DNA of 64,000 nucleotides. Source: Pseudoips prasinana. Its lineage: Eukaryota > Arthropoda > Insecta > Lepidoptera > Nolidae. The notes beneath the pieces are model-generated. The model was not told the DNA's origin and did not search any database. It worked only from the letters and a program-made list of their open reading frames with translations. Positions 36,166-46,504 of this stretch are shown here, in pieces (the stretch's first letter is position 1; each line of letters begins with the position of its first letter). The stretch is taken from assembly GCA_951640165.1 (NCBI GenBank), contig OX621237.1, positions 12,090,001 through 12,154,000 on the forward strand, given 5' to 3'. Made by a program: the position numbers and the translations under genes.

Positions 36166-36729
36166 AAATAATGTAAGTGAATTGATATTTGTGCCCTATG
36201 CCCAAAAGGATTATGATGCTTATACAGCAAAAATAAGAGAAGTAATTGCTCCATGGGGATTCAAAGTTACTGGACTACATACATTTCCTGATACAAGCAA
36301 TGCTATCAACTCTGCGAAAGCAGTATTTATTGGTGGAGGCAATACATTCCTTCTTTTGAAAACTCTTTATGATCACAATCTTGTAAATTTAATTAAACAG
36401 AAAGTTGATGAAGGGAGCCTGGTTTACATGGGCAGCAGTGCAGGAACTAATGTGGCAACGAAAAGTATTCATACTACAAATGACATGCCCATCACTTATC
36501 CTCCTAGTTTTGAAGCCATTGGAATAGTCCCTTTCAACATAAACCCTCATTATATAAATCATGCAGATAGTCCTACACATAAGGGTGAGACTAGAGATCA
36601 AAGGATAGCTGAATTTATACAAATGAGCCATGCAAACCCAGTGTTAGGCTTGAAAGAAGGCTCTATTCTACATATTCATGGAAATAACTTGTCAATCAAA
36701 GGAGTTGCTGGAGCAGTTTTATTCAACAA
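36166..36729 (+). CDS. Alpha-aspartyl dipeptidase, exon 2 (catalytic core)
   Basis: Starts after 'ctgcatttcag' and completes an Arg codon (AG|A), giving NNVSELIFVPYAQKDYDAY. The nucleophile elbow YMGSSAGTNVAT places the catalytic Ser at residue 124. Asp139 (TTNDMPI) and His161 (NPHYINH) match the spacing of the Ser120-Asp135-His157 triad of the Salmonella enzyme. FIGGGNTFLLL (about 87-97) is another family hallmark. All key residues are intact, so the enzyme is likely active. The donor at 36729 is AACAA|gtaagt. Confidence 0.95.
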
Positions 36730-36944
36730 GTAAGTAATTTCATAAGCTTTCATTTTGTGCTCACATTGAAAAAAGTATCTTCCTGGTAGTTTCTTTCTAT
36801 TGTTAAATTCAATATTGTTGTATAAGTTCTAACACAGCAGATGTCAAAATAGAACTTTTCCAGAGAGCAATAAATCTTTTATTTAGCATCAAACTACTGT
36901 TTATAGTTATAATAATACTGTATATAAGACTTGTATGTAACCGT

Positions 36945-37090
36945 AGTTCAATAAAATAAAAAACTTTTTATTCACATAGACTTTACAAAGTGCTTGTAAA
37001 TAGTCAGAAAAAGTTTAGTAGTAATTAATTAAGTATACATAATTATTTCTGGTTACATAGATATTTAGGTACATGGATTGTATGAAAGCA
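36945..37090 (-). repeat. LINE 3' tail in dipeptidase intron 2
   Basis: Reverse-orientation copy of the 'gactatttacaagc-...-gtgaataaa' LINE end, starting on the plus strand with 'aaaaactttttattcaca'. Confidence 0.65.
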
Positions 37091-37278
37091 AGATAAAAAG
37101 GTTTTCTTGCTCTCCTGAAAATTATAGTGTTAGTACTTAAACAATGATATGGTGGAATTACTTCTTTATTACCTGATCATATCTGTAGAAGATGGGCAAT
37201 TTAAGTATTATCATCACCTTATATAAATATGTGGTATTAAGACAACAAAATTACAATCTCATATCTATTTTTTTTTAG

Positions 37279-37339
37279 GACTGGCGAGAAAATAGAATAC
37301 CCTGTTGGAGCAGATGTATCATTTATGTGTAATAATTAA
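37279..37339 (+). CDS. Alpha-aspartyl dipeptidase, exon 3 and stop
   Basis: The acceptor 'tttttttttag' joins in phase 2 (AA|G). It encodes TGEKIEYPVGADVSFMCNN and then TAA, the short C-terminal strand. An AATAAA-like signal follows at about 37378. Confidence 0.9.
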
Positions 37340-37820
37340 ATCAGAAAAGAAAGTTATGTAATATAAATGAAGTATTAAATAAAGGTGAATATTTAAACAC
37401 AATAAATATAAAAATCTATTTTAATGGAATATAATAATAAATATACAAATTATACTTAATACTTTAACAAATAAAAATATAAATGAAATCAAGAAAGATA
37501 TAATAATTGTATTCTTTAATTAGTATACGGAAACCACTTACACACCAATTCATTATAAAGTCTGATTCTAACTTGTATAGTTCATGCTATGTTGCCTGCA
37601 TCACTTTTACTTGATTAATTAGGTATGCCACATTACCACTTAAAATCCACAATTTACACTACCAACTGCAATCAAAATCTTTACATTTTCAATCCAGTAA
37701 AAAAACTGTTCACTTCATAAATTTATTCTTTTGACTTAGGCATTATCCAAATGTCTTGATTATTTCACTTCAAACTTATGGTTGAGCAATATAAACTCTG
37801 GAACGAGTTTAATGTTTGTG

Positions 37821-38036
37821 TCACCCTGTAACTGGAGCATGCAATAACAGGGATCGAGCTGCATGGAACAATGACGGTTGTGGTGTAACCCTAGACTGTC
37901 CAGTCCGTTCAGCTGTGGGCAAATGACACAGGTAACGTCGTAAAGCTAAATCTCGCCGGGCACTCAAGCCACGTGTTATCTCACAACCAGATCCAAATAA
38001 TACGGCACGTTGGCGTTTTCTCTTTTCTACAGCCAC
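37821..38036 (-). CDS. Flacc: Flacc/ZC3H13 homologue, last exon
   Basis: The C-terminal conserved block KRKRQRAVLFGSGCE...LSARRDLALRRYL corresponds to the 'RKEERASLLSNLG…FRRDSAIRKQL' end of vertebrate ZC3H13. The acceptor 'tctatcacag' is in phase 0. The frame ends after HAPVTG. The gene is convergent with the dipeptidase, whose stop is 480 bp away. Confidence 0.87.
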   Translation of the reverse strand: MAVEKRKRQRAVLFGSGCEITRGLSARRDLALRRYLCHLPTAERTGQSRVTPQPSLFHAARSLLLHAPVTG

Positions 38037-38197
38037 CTGTGATAGAAAAAATTGTATTAACAGAAGTTAGCACATTAGTAGTGCTATTCCATACCTAACC
38101 TAACTACATAAATCTATGAATCATTCAATTCCTTGTCTATTCATTATGCAGTTTTATTGGGGCTTAGTTCGAAAAGTTCCAGGTTTAAACTACTCAC

Positions 38198-38523
38198 CTG
38201 AATAGCAGCAACTGGATGTAAAGAAGCCACATCAGAATCTTTATTTTCTTCATTCTCATGAATGCCATTCAGTCCTACATTTTCACCCTGTTCTAAATTT
38301 TCTGATGGTTTCTTGTCAGAATGTATACTTTCGGCATTTTTGTGTAAGATGTCTTGTACAACTTCCTTGCCAGCCATGTGCAAGGAGAGGCCGAGACGCG
38401 CGAGAACTCTCTCGGGCCTCCAGCGATCCCTGGCGCCTCCTGAAGACACGCTAGTTTGTTCCCGGCGCCGTACGTCTGCCACTAGACTTGCCCAATCAAC
38501 TCCAAGAGCATCACCTAATCCAG
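38198..38523 (-). CDS. Flacc: Flacc/ZC3H13 homologue, exon 8
   Basis: Encodes AGLGDALGVDWASLVADVRR, then VLARLGLSLHMAGKE. This is equivalent to the 'IDVDWSGLM…MLRVGISKKLAG' block near the C-terminus of ZC3H13. It is joined by phase 1 (G|CT) and ends GCTATTCAG|gtgagt in phase 0. Confidence 0.9.
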
Positions 38524-38712
38524 CTGAAAACAAAGTTTTTGGTTTATCAATTATAACACTGTTTTGTACCTAAGACATCCAAACACAAGCTGCTACATTC
38601 AACTCTCAATAGTCTCCTATTGTACATATATGTGTGAACAAGTGCATGTAGTGGAAATGACTTGAATTTCTGTGGTAGTCAAAATGAGATTTAAAAACGC
38701 TGTTTTCTTTAC

Positions 38713-38830
38713 CTCTCGTCCGCTCCTCTTCAAGTTCTCCATCAGATATTTCCTCAAAGTCTAGATTGGTGACATCTTCCTCATCTTTAGGTTCCTGCGA
38801 TTCTTTTTCTTCTCCTGCTCCACTAGTATC
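38713..38830 (-). CDS. Flacc: Flacc/ZC3H13 homologue, exon 7
   Basis: Acidic exon: DTSGAGEEKESQEPKDEED, then LDFEEISDGELEEERTR, matching the 'YEPISDDELDEIL' motif of the family. Bounded by 'gtctag' and AGAG|gtaaag. Confidence 0.9.
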
Positions 38831-38902
38831 CTAGACAAAATACTTTTTTAGTATTTGTGTAAAAAATATGGGACAAATAATTTGCATTTTTTTTCTATTC
38901 AC

Positions 38903-38998
38903 CTGTGTAGACTCTTTCTCAGAGCCTTCAGGCTTAGAAACTGTTTCATCATTAGGTAAAGCTGATTGGCTATCTTCATCCAACACATGATCGCCCAT
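38903..38998 (-). CDS. Flacc: Flacc/ZC3H13 homologue, exon 6
   Basis: Exactly 96 bases, phase 0 at both ends: MGDHVLDEDSQSALPND followed by ETVSKPEGSEKESTQ. As a symmetric exon it could be skipped without a frame change. Confidence 0.85.
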
Positions 38999-39564
38999 CT
39001 GTAAACCGTAATTAGTTTAGTCAGTATTAAAAATACAATCAACTAGCTGTGCCGCGCGGTTTTACCATGTTTGTAGAGGAATTTGAGAATATAAGAAATT
39101 CACTGAAATAACATATAAAATCTTGACTAACATCAGTATGAAAAATTATCGGGTCTTCACGTCACACACCTGAGCTCACCAGCATATTATGGTGGTAACA
39201 AGAAGTGAACATTTATTATTACATACTTTCCAAAGTTTTACATTTTGAGCTTAATTATTCTACACTAATTTCGTTACGCGGTACACGTTACGGACATAAT
39301 AGTAAAATCTGTCGTATTAATATTCGCATCTGCCATGAGTAAGGAAAATTCATTATCTATCTAAGAATTCCTTTGTATGGCGTACATATTTTATGAAATT
39401 AACTCATATATCATCTATATTGTTTCATACAGACAATTAGATTTAAAGCCAATGGCAAAACACTAAATTCTTACACATTTATCACATTAAACAATTGGCT
39501 TGTCTTACGAAAATATTACTTCACACCCCTTGTATTACTAATTTCATGGTTTTGTTTTACTTAC

Positions 39565-39767
39565 ATCTTCCCTGTTCAGAATATCATCAGGATCATCACT
39601 GATTTCACTGAGATCATCTGGTATTGGCTTATCGTCTGCTTCGGGCTCCGGGCGCGGGGGGGCCGTGGGAGCGGGCTGCGGGGGCGCGTCCTTAGCGGGC
39701 GGCGAGGGCTCGCGCGGGACGCGCCGCTTGTTGCCCTCGCCACGCACGTCGGGCCTAATGCCGCGTC
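39565..39767 (-). CDS. Flacc: Flacc/ZC3H13 homologue, exon 5 (start uncertain)
   Basis: Pro/Arg-rich stretch, then IPDDLSEISDDPDDILNRED, matching the family's 'DDLSELSDDGEDILNKE' motif. It ends GAAGAT|gtaagt. The frame requires entry at 39767 (G|GA CGC), which is preceded by TG, not AG. The nearest AG (39755-39756) would put the exon out of frame. Either a non-canonical acceptor or a small sequence error is involved. Confidence 0.72.
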
Positions 39768-39851
39768 CATATTCATATGAAACAACAAGGCGCAAAAACA
39801 GCTTCATATGTTCTCAAAAGATAACCCAGTTATTGATAATACATTTCTTAC

Positions 39852-39936
39852 CATGCATTCTTCCACGGTGTGGCCCTGATGGATGACCTCTATGATGCCA
39901 ATCCACATCTGGTTCTTTATCACCCCATTCATTCAT
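39852..39936 (-). CDS. Flacc: Flacc/ZC3H13 homologue, exon 4
   Basis: Encodes MNEWGDKEPDVDWHHRGHPS and a GPHRGRMH end. The acceptor is 'aaatttcag' and the donor CATG|gtaaga, leaving phase 1. Confidence 0.8.
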
Positions 39937-40251
39937 CTGAAATTTAACAAAGATTAAGTTTCAATTATCCCCCTGCCCATATAAAAATAAAATTGACGTA
40001 ATAAAATAAACACTGACATACCAAAATGAGGATAAGGACAGCCAAGAAATAAATGGGATAGGATAAGGCAAGGAGTTTTATTGTTGGTACGGTAATCGAT
40101 TGGTTCATTCCGATACAGGTAAGTCTGATAGTATAAACTCACCTAAAGCAAAAACAACAAGCTTTTTAGTTGACAAATAATCGAAAATACCATATTATTA
40201 CAAGCTAGCAACTAGAACGGTAAACATGATGGAACGTGAATGGATTATTAC

Positions 40252-40415
40252 CTGTGGATCATGCATAGACCAATGGCGCTCTCTACCCCAGTCTCCTGGA
40301 CGATAATCTTCATTATCCCACTCTTTATGTGGATGCATGTATCCACGCTCACGATCCATAGAACCAGACCGTCCTTCCCATGATCGATCGCGATGCGGTC
40401 GACGGTCCTCATATC
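40252..40415 (-). CDS. Flacc: Flacc/ZC3H13 homologue, exon 3
   Basis: Joined as G|GA TAT, reading GYEDRRPHRDRSWEGRSG. It continues with Arg/Asp/Trp-rich low-complexity sequence and ends CCACAG|gtaata. The acceptor is 'atatttag'. Confidence 0.85.
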
Positions 40416-40501
40416 CTAAAATATACAACAACATCAACATAGACAATCAAAAATATTAAGTTACTTACATAATGCTACAGCTGAATCCATGAGTATCTTA
40501 C

Positions 40502-41775
40502 CCATATCCACACCCCTATGATCACCCATATGTTCACCATATAATCTATCATCATCTTCAGGATAACCCCTTGGAGGGCCTGATATATCATAACCAGAGT
40601 CATAATGTCTATCTCTACCTTGCATATATCCTGGAGACCTTTCATCTTCTCTAGGAACATCATCATAACGATCATCTCCACGATCATAGTGATCTATATT
40701 GCGATCATTGTCATATTGACGTTCCATACCCATTTCATAATCACCTTGATCTCTGTCCATGCTATCCAACCTATCTCTCTTTGTTGAACGGTCCCTTTCC
40801 AGCCTGTCCTGTTTACGGCCACCTCTTTCAGAGTGGGAGTCTTGCCTGTCCTTAGATGTTGAAGAATTTTTGTCAATATCCAGTGCCCTATTTGATATAG
40901 CTGCAAGAGCAGCCAGTCGCTCTTCTGGCCTTGGTAAGAGCCTCTCCATAGGTTTATTTGGCTTTTCTAATCCTTTGTCTGATCCTCCTCTACCACCTAG
41001 ACCCCGGTCACGGCCCCTTCTTTTACTATCTTCTCTTTTGTTATCCTTATTTCTGTCTCGACCTCTATCTTTCCGATCATGTCTATCTTTATCATCATGT
41101 TTTTCCTTTCTTCTCTCCAAAGATCTGTCTTTATGATCTCTACCCCTATCTCTATCTCTACTGGCAGATTTTTTTTTGTCTTGCGTCTTCCTTGCTGCAC
41201 TGCCATCACGCCTTACTGGTTTCTTAGGTGAAACAGGTCTACTTCTTTCAGAACTCTCCTTTTTCCTAACATCTTTTGAGTGGGTGGTGTGCTGCCTTGG
41301 AGATCTTGATCTACCTTTCCTCGGAGATCTACTGCGAGCCCTTGTACGATCCCTATCTTTTTCACGGTCCTTGTCCCTTTCCTTTTCTCTCTCTTTGTCC
41401 TTTCTATCTTTGTCTCTATCTCTAGTACTGTGTGGAGAAGCACTCCTATTTCGATCTCTTCTCTGTGGAGATTTTCCATGTTTTACTGTACTTTTGGTGA
41501 GACTCTTTGATGTAATTGGAGGTGTTCCACCAGCCTTTTTACCAGGTGATAATGATTTTTTTCCAATTGTAGTTTTTGTAACAGGTTTCTTTTTAGGAGT
41601 GTCATTTTTTTTCAGAAGCCTATCTTCCTTTTTCAAAGTTGGTTTTTTTGGGTCACTCTTATCCTTTTTCAGTGAATCAGATTTAGTAAATTTCTTTTTT
41701 GATGGGACATCTCCATCAGAAGAAGAGCTGGAATTCCTTTTCAGTTTTCCTTTTTTCGCTTTTCTTCTAGCATCT
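40502..41775 (-). CDS. Flacc: Flacc/ZC3H13 homologue, exon 2 (large Arg/Ser/Asp-rich exon)
   Basis: Flacc (Fl(2)d-associated complex component; ZC3H13 in vertebrates) bridges RNA-binding and WTAP-containing parts of the nuclear m6A mRNA methyltransferase complex. This exon encodes 424 residues. Lys-rich and Ser-rich stretches come first, then long RD/RE/RS dipeptide runs (SRSPRKGRSRSPRQ, ERDKDREKDRDR). A more complex segment, RLLPRPEERLAALAAISNRAL, follows, and finally a Tyr/Asp-rich part. The acceptor is 'tctgttgcag' and the donor ATATGG|gtaaga. No CCCH finger is present; the vertebrate protein has one at its N-terminus. The identification rests mainly on the C-terminal exons. Long plus-strand open frames here are antisense shadows. 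Confidence 0.87.
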
Positions 41776-42227
41776 CTGCAACAGAAATGAAATGTCCAAT
41801 AATTATACTGTCAATACTCAACCATAATAATAAAATGTGTTAAAATGTTATGTTTATTATTATTTATTATTAAATAATTACCAAAAATACGAATAAGCAC
41901 AAGCATTATCTTATTAAGTGACACTTAAACCTCATTGGTTTGAGTGTGCCACTTTATGTATGTATTTATGGTATTTTCTCTTTATGTATGTGGCTGGATA
42001 TTAGTACAATTGTAGCAAATCATTCTTGGATTTGTCACAATTGCTTTAATGTAAAATAATATTTGAATGACCTAATGTTTGTAATTTTTTTATATATATA
42101 AATATAGGAATCAATCATTATTGTGGTGCTTCTGAATATGCACTATCCATATAGAATTGTCAGAAGAACCCCTTCTGCATCCTCATACTATGTAAGAAAG
42201 ATGAGTAAAGAGGAAGTAAAGACTCAC

Positions 42228-42253
42228 TTCCTTTCCACACTACAATGGTTCAT
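42228..42253 (-). CDS. Flacc: Flacc/ZC3H13 homologue, probable first coding exon
   Basis: On the minus strand, ATGAACCATTGTAGTG... gives MNHCSVER plus two bases, followed by the donor GGAA|gtgagt. The phase fits the single leading base of exon 2 and yields Lys. All nine exons together give 836 codons. The short length and lack of a homologous N-terminus make this provisional. Confidence 0.5.
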
Positions 42254-42439
42254 TGTGCCCGAGGTTCGCTGTTCAAAGTATATTCGTTTTTGCTATTTCG
42301 TGATTTCTTTGTGTCCCGTATTCTGTTTCTAGCTTTGTGTTAGGGTTCATGACTAAAATACGTAAGGTTGTCAATGTTTTGATACGTAATATCTGGATTA
42401 TTTTGATGAATTTATCGTTCAGTAAGTAAACTTACTTTT

Positions 42440-45400
42440 ATTTTATTTTATTTTATTTTATTTATTTGGTTCACCGACAATTGTTTACACCAACAGTACA
42501 CAAGATAACAAATATATGATGCAAGTAGCAGTGTAACAATCACTTATAGGTAAACACCACATGGGTAATTAACAAATAGTAAGCTAACCTAAGACTGCAT
42601 TACGCATAATTATGTAGAATACAGAACAAATGGTATACATGAAAAAAAAAAATATTAATAACAATAATAACACAATAAAAGAAAGAAAACCGTAGGGTAC
42701 AAGGTTAACATATATCTAGCAGACAGTTAAAAATTTTTGATTTTAATTTTGCGAGTGAGTCGTGATGTATATCAATTTGATCACTGCAGTGATTTATGAT
42801 CTTGCAAAATCTGGCATACGGCGAATTAGCGCCTAAAACAGTTCGTCTAAATGGGGGGCAGAGTGGAGTGATAGAATTGCGTGGTATTCTGGAGGGTACG
42901 CGGAATTTGTACAAGGTTAATAAACTGGGGCAGTCAATGGAAAAATTTAAAATTTTGCACGTGAATAATGCGTCATTGAAACATCTTCTCTTGTCAAGCG
43001 TATTCATGGCAAAGTGCTTTAATCTAGCCTCGTAAGTAGGTATCTTTTTTGCGAGTCCTGCAGAAAATGCAAGATGCCATATAAAGCGTTTCTGGATTCG
43101 TTCAATACGCAAGCTGTGCACAGCATAATGAGGTCGCCATACCACGCTACAATATTCTAAAGTAGACCTCACTAAACTGTTAAAAAGAATGATTTTTGTA
43201 TTACTTTTACGAAAGGTTTTACAGTTTCTTATTACATATCCCAGTATTCTTGATGATTTTTTAATTAAATTGTTTAAGTGCGGTGTAAAGGTTAGTTTAT
43301 TGTCAAATAGGACTCCAAGGTCACTTATAACGTCTACTTCTTTAATTGTTTCAGAATTAATTATATAATTAGATGTAATTAAGTTATTTTTTCTAGAATA
43401 TTTAACGTGATAACATTTCTTATAATTTAAATACATTTCATTCTTATCACACCATTGAACCAATCTGTCTAGATCCCTTTGTAAGTGTTTTGTGTCATCT
43501 TCATTTGTTACTATTCTAAGAAATTTGAGGTCATCAGCATACATAAAAATCTTGGAATACCGAAAACATGTAGGTATATCATTAATAAAATAATTAAATA
43601 AGACGGGCCCTAAGTGAGATCCCTGTGGTACCCCTGAAGAAATGTTATACAATGTCGATTGAAACCCATTCACTACTACGTAAAATGATCTGTTAGCCAG
43701 ATATGAACTTATCCAGTTCAGCAAATTCCCGGTGATTCCATAAGCCCTTAATTTTTTTATTAATATTTTGTGGGAAACTTTGTCGAACGCTTTACTGAAA
43801 TCCGTATAAATTACATCTGCTTGATGACCTGAATCAATAGCCTCCACTAAAGTTTCTGTAAATGACACCAAATTCGTGCTTGTAGAGCGTGCACAAACGA
43901 ACCCATGTTGGTAATCACTTAGGTAAAGTTTCAAGTGGTATTGAAAATACGGACAGATCAGGGATTCAAACAGTTTGGCAAATGTTGAAAGAATGGATAT
44001 CGGCCTGTAATTGGATATGCAATCGTCGCTGTCAGATTTATGAATTGGAACAACTTTTGCCGATTTCCATTTTTGAGGAAATACGCCGGAGGATAAGGAT
44101 TTGTTAAAAATTATCTTGAGAGGACAAACCAGTTCAGATGCGCACGCTTTAATAAAAAACGGAGGTATTTCATCGGGCCCGGCACTCTTTTTTGTATCGA
44201 TATCTTTTAACTTTTTAAGTAGAGCCGCGGATTGTATTACTGGTGTTGTTAAGCATTCGCTGTTATTATTTAATAATTTTAAGAATGCGGCGTCATTATA
44301 ATCACTACTTATTCGGGTAGCGTTTCTATAAACAGATGAGAAATACGATGCGAATAAATTACATACTTCTGTAGCAGTAGAAACAATTGTGGTTCCATCT
44401 GTCATAGTCATGGGGTATGTGCTAGACCCCCCGCGTTTAGTCTTTGCATGAGACCAGAACAACTTAGGATTTTGCTTTAGTTCGTCCTCCAGTTTTTTTG
44501 TGTAGTCGTTGTAACTAACAGTTGCTAAATGGTTACAACGTTTACCAATGAGTCTTAACTGAATTTCATCCAACGGGTTTTTATACTTGTTGTATCTCAA
44601 TCTGATTTTGTTTTTGGTATTTAATAATTTTATTAATGTTCGGTTAAACCATGGCGGAAATTTGTGACTTTTCGGAAGACGACATGGTACAAATTTTTTT
44701 ATAACATTATTAATAGTTTCATAAAAACTCGCCAGCATCTCGTCCACTCCACCTTGCCCCTTAAATAGGTCAGCCCAGTCAACTTCCTTTAAAAAGTTTC
44801 GGATAGCTGTGTAGTCGGCAATATAAAAGTTTGGCTTAATTGTTGAATTGTTATATGGTAACCTTGCCTTTCCATTAAAATGAATGACTATATCTAGTGG
44901 GGGATGCTGTAGATCAACATTAGACAATGGATTTATGGTCTCAGTTACGCTGCATAGTAAGTATGTTGAGAAAAAGAGATCTAGTACACGGCCTGCAGCA
45001 TTAGTTGTGTGGTTAAATTGATTTAATCTGTTAACACATGCAAAGTCAACCAATAATTCACTTGTACTATGTAATCCAGTTTTGCTATTTGGGCCGTTTA
45101 CCAAGTTCCAATCGATACTACTCAAGTTGAAGTCGCCCACAATGTAAACATTTGAATCTTTACTTTGCTCAAAAACGCTATTACAATTGTTTAAAAAGTA
45201 CTTTAGAGAAGAGTGACGTATAGGTGGGGGCAAGTACACTGCGCAGAGAACCATTCGACGCAGGTTACGTGGTAGTGGTAAGTCTAGTATGACCCACAAG
45301 TCTTCGCAATTACTCTCCCAGTTCATAGCACGTTTAGATTTTAAGCTTTTTTTGACAGCAATTAAAACACCACCACCTTCTTTACCGTTTTGCAAGCTGG

Positions 45401-45500
45401 AGGATTCCCTGTCCCTTCTGTATACCACATATCTATCGTCGAATAGTTCACTGCTCAACACAGAGCTGTTGAGCCAAGACTCAGTCAGAATTATTTATAT
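42440..45500 (-). mobile_element. LINE D: Jockey-like non-LTR retrotransposon, 5'-truncated
   Basis: Minus-strand element with a 3' tail of (TTTTA)n at about 42436-42470 (read on the plus strand) and a 3'UTR to 42704. The 5' end is lost inside the endonuclease domain near 45500, just before '...ILTESWLNSSVLSS'. It sits about 190 bp upstream of the putative Flacc start and is in the same orientation as Flacc. Confidence 0.9.
42705..45461 (-). CDS. LINE D ORF2 (endonuclease-reverse transcriptase), 918 codons uninterrupted
   Basis: This protein nicks the target and copies LINE RNA. Endonuclease (N-terminal part missing): VYIVGDFNLSSIDW at about 97-110. The reverse transcriptase spans about 400-720: NYRPISILSTFAKLFE, then YTDFSKAFDKVSHK (about 550-563), SSGVPQGSHLGPVLF (about 607-621) and FMYADDLKF (about 639-647) with the catalytic YADD. 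The C-terminal region contains STLEYCSVVWRPHY and IQKRFIWHL, typical of Jockey-group elements. No stop or frameshift interrupts the frame. The true start codon is lost with the 5' truncation, so the first Met is arbitrary. The copy is recent but unlikely to be autonomous. Confidence 0.95.
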   Translation of the reverse strand: MLSSELFDDRYVVYRRDRESSSLQNGKEGGGVLIAVKKSLKSKRAMNWESNCEDLWVILDLPLPRNLRRMVLCAVYLPPPIRHSSLKYFLNNCNSVFEQSKDSNVYIVGDFNLSSIDWNLVNGPNSKTGLHSTSELLVDFACVNRLNQFNHTTNAAGRVLDLFFSTYLLCSVTETINPLSNVDLQHPPLDIVIHFNGKARLPYNNSTIKPNFYIADYTAIRNFLKEVDWADLFKGQGGVDEMLASFYETINNVIKKFVPCRLPKSHKFPPWFNRTLIKLLNTKNKIRLRYNKYKNPLDEIQLRLIGKRCNHLATVSYNDYTKKLEDELKQNPKLFWSHAKTKRGGSSTYPMTMTDGTTIVSTATEVCNLFASYFSSVYRNATRISSDYNDAAFLKLLNNNSECLTTPVIQSAALLKKLKDIDTKKSAGPDEIPPFFIKACASELVCPLKIIFNKSLSSGVFPQKWKSAKVVPIHKSDSDDCISNYRPISILSTFAKLFESLICPYFQYHLKLYLSDYQHGFVCARSTSTNLVSFTETLVEAIDSGHQADVIYTDFSKAFDKVSHKILIKKLRAYGITGNLLNWISSYLANRSFYVVVNGFQSTLYNISSGVPQGSHLGPVLFNYFINDIPTCFRYSKIFMYADDLKFLRIVTNEDDTKHLQRDLDRLVQWCDKNEMYLNYKKCYHVKYSRKNNLITSNYIINSETIKEVDVISDLGVLFDNKLTFTPHLNNLIKKSSRILGYVIRNCKTFRKSNTKIILFNSLVRSTLEYCSVVWRPHYAVHSLRIERIQKRFIWHLAFSAGLAKKIPTYEARLKHFAMNTLDKRRCFNDALFTCKILNFSIDCPSLLTLYKFRVPSRIPRNSITPLCPPFRRTVLGANSPYARFCKIINHCSDQIDIHHDSLAKLKSKIFNCLLDIC

Positions 45501-45504
45501 AGTG

Positions 45505-46185
45505 AGGGTGTCGCGTAAAACGTAAGAGACGTTGGTTAACGCGCTGATGACCTACGTTTAAATTAAAGCGCTTGTCTATTTTAGGTGAACAAGTATTTGA
45601 AACAAAATGATATTCCTCGGAATAGGGGCAGAGATGGTTTTATTAAGAGTAAACAGACGGCCAGAACAATATTATAATAATATGGTAACGGCGAAACAAA
45701 CAGTGGGGACTATTGCGATCCATTGAGTCACGCATCCGTTTATTTATCAAATGAATTGGTGATTCCAACTGGAGTATCAATATCGCGAATAAGCTATCGG
45801 CGATGGATTGCACGCAGCGCCTAACTAATAATGTCTCGTTACTTGCGCTAAAATCTTCATGTAATGAAACTAAATAAATATTGAAAATCCTACGTACGCG
45901 GAGCAATTGAATCTGCGTTTACCGAAAAAACGCCGACCTCATTGTACAGCATATCCCACCGCAGAGCTATTAGCCGATTATGCGACTTCGTCGCTGACTA
46001 AGGACTTTCATTTTATGGCCACCTTATTTTATGCAAATCTATCTTTGTTTCCTTTTTTCAATCAAGATCACTTTGTAAAGGATACATGTTAATCTTGTCC
46101 TGATATCATTTTGGTAGTGAATTCGCCACATGGTAGCTTTTCATTAAAAAAGTCTAACATATCCTAATAATTTGCTATTTTATTA
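45505..46185. other. Intergenic DNA, nothing recognised
   Basis: Short open frames on both strands without family features. Confidence 0.4.
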
Positions 46186-46254
46186 ATGATGATGGGTTGT
46201 GGCGGCAGAACTTTCCTCTGTTTCTCCATCTCATATCTAAGTTCTAACTGTTAT

Positions 46255-46502
46255 TTTGGTCATCATATTTTGTTGTTGGATAGAGTGTGGTGATGGCATA
46301 GAATATCATAACCCCATCTCATCCCATGGGGGCCCTAGAAATGACCAAGGGTATACTTACCAGAGAACTGGTGTTTTTCTGTGAACTATGGCCATCAAAC
46401 TGCGATTGCCAACCCGTCTGCCAAGCATGGCGATTATGGCATATCCCTCCATTCTTTGGAAAGCTTTTTGTCCAGCAGTGGACGTACTTTGGCTGACACA
46501 AT
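46255..46502 (+). repeat. GATGAT-tail family LINE/SINE fragment, plus strand
   Basis: Contains 'actgcgattgccaacccgtc', 'gcgattatggcatatccctc' and 'ttttgtccagcagtggacg' and ends 'ttggctgacacaatg'. The terminal GATGAT run is absent. Confidence 0.75.
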
Positions 46503-46504
46503 GT

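Noticed and set aside
40759..41790. Long plus-strand open frames rich in Leu/Ser/Phe opposite the Flacc exon
   Set aside because: They are the antisense of RD/RS-rich codons; the minus strand has conserved family motifs and matching splice phases.
42123..42332. Plus-strand 69-codon ORF upstream of Flacc
   Set aside because: Opposite strand to the likely first exon and 5'UTR of Flacc; no family features.
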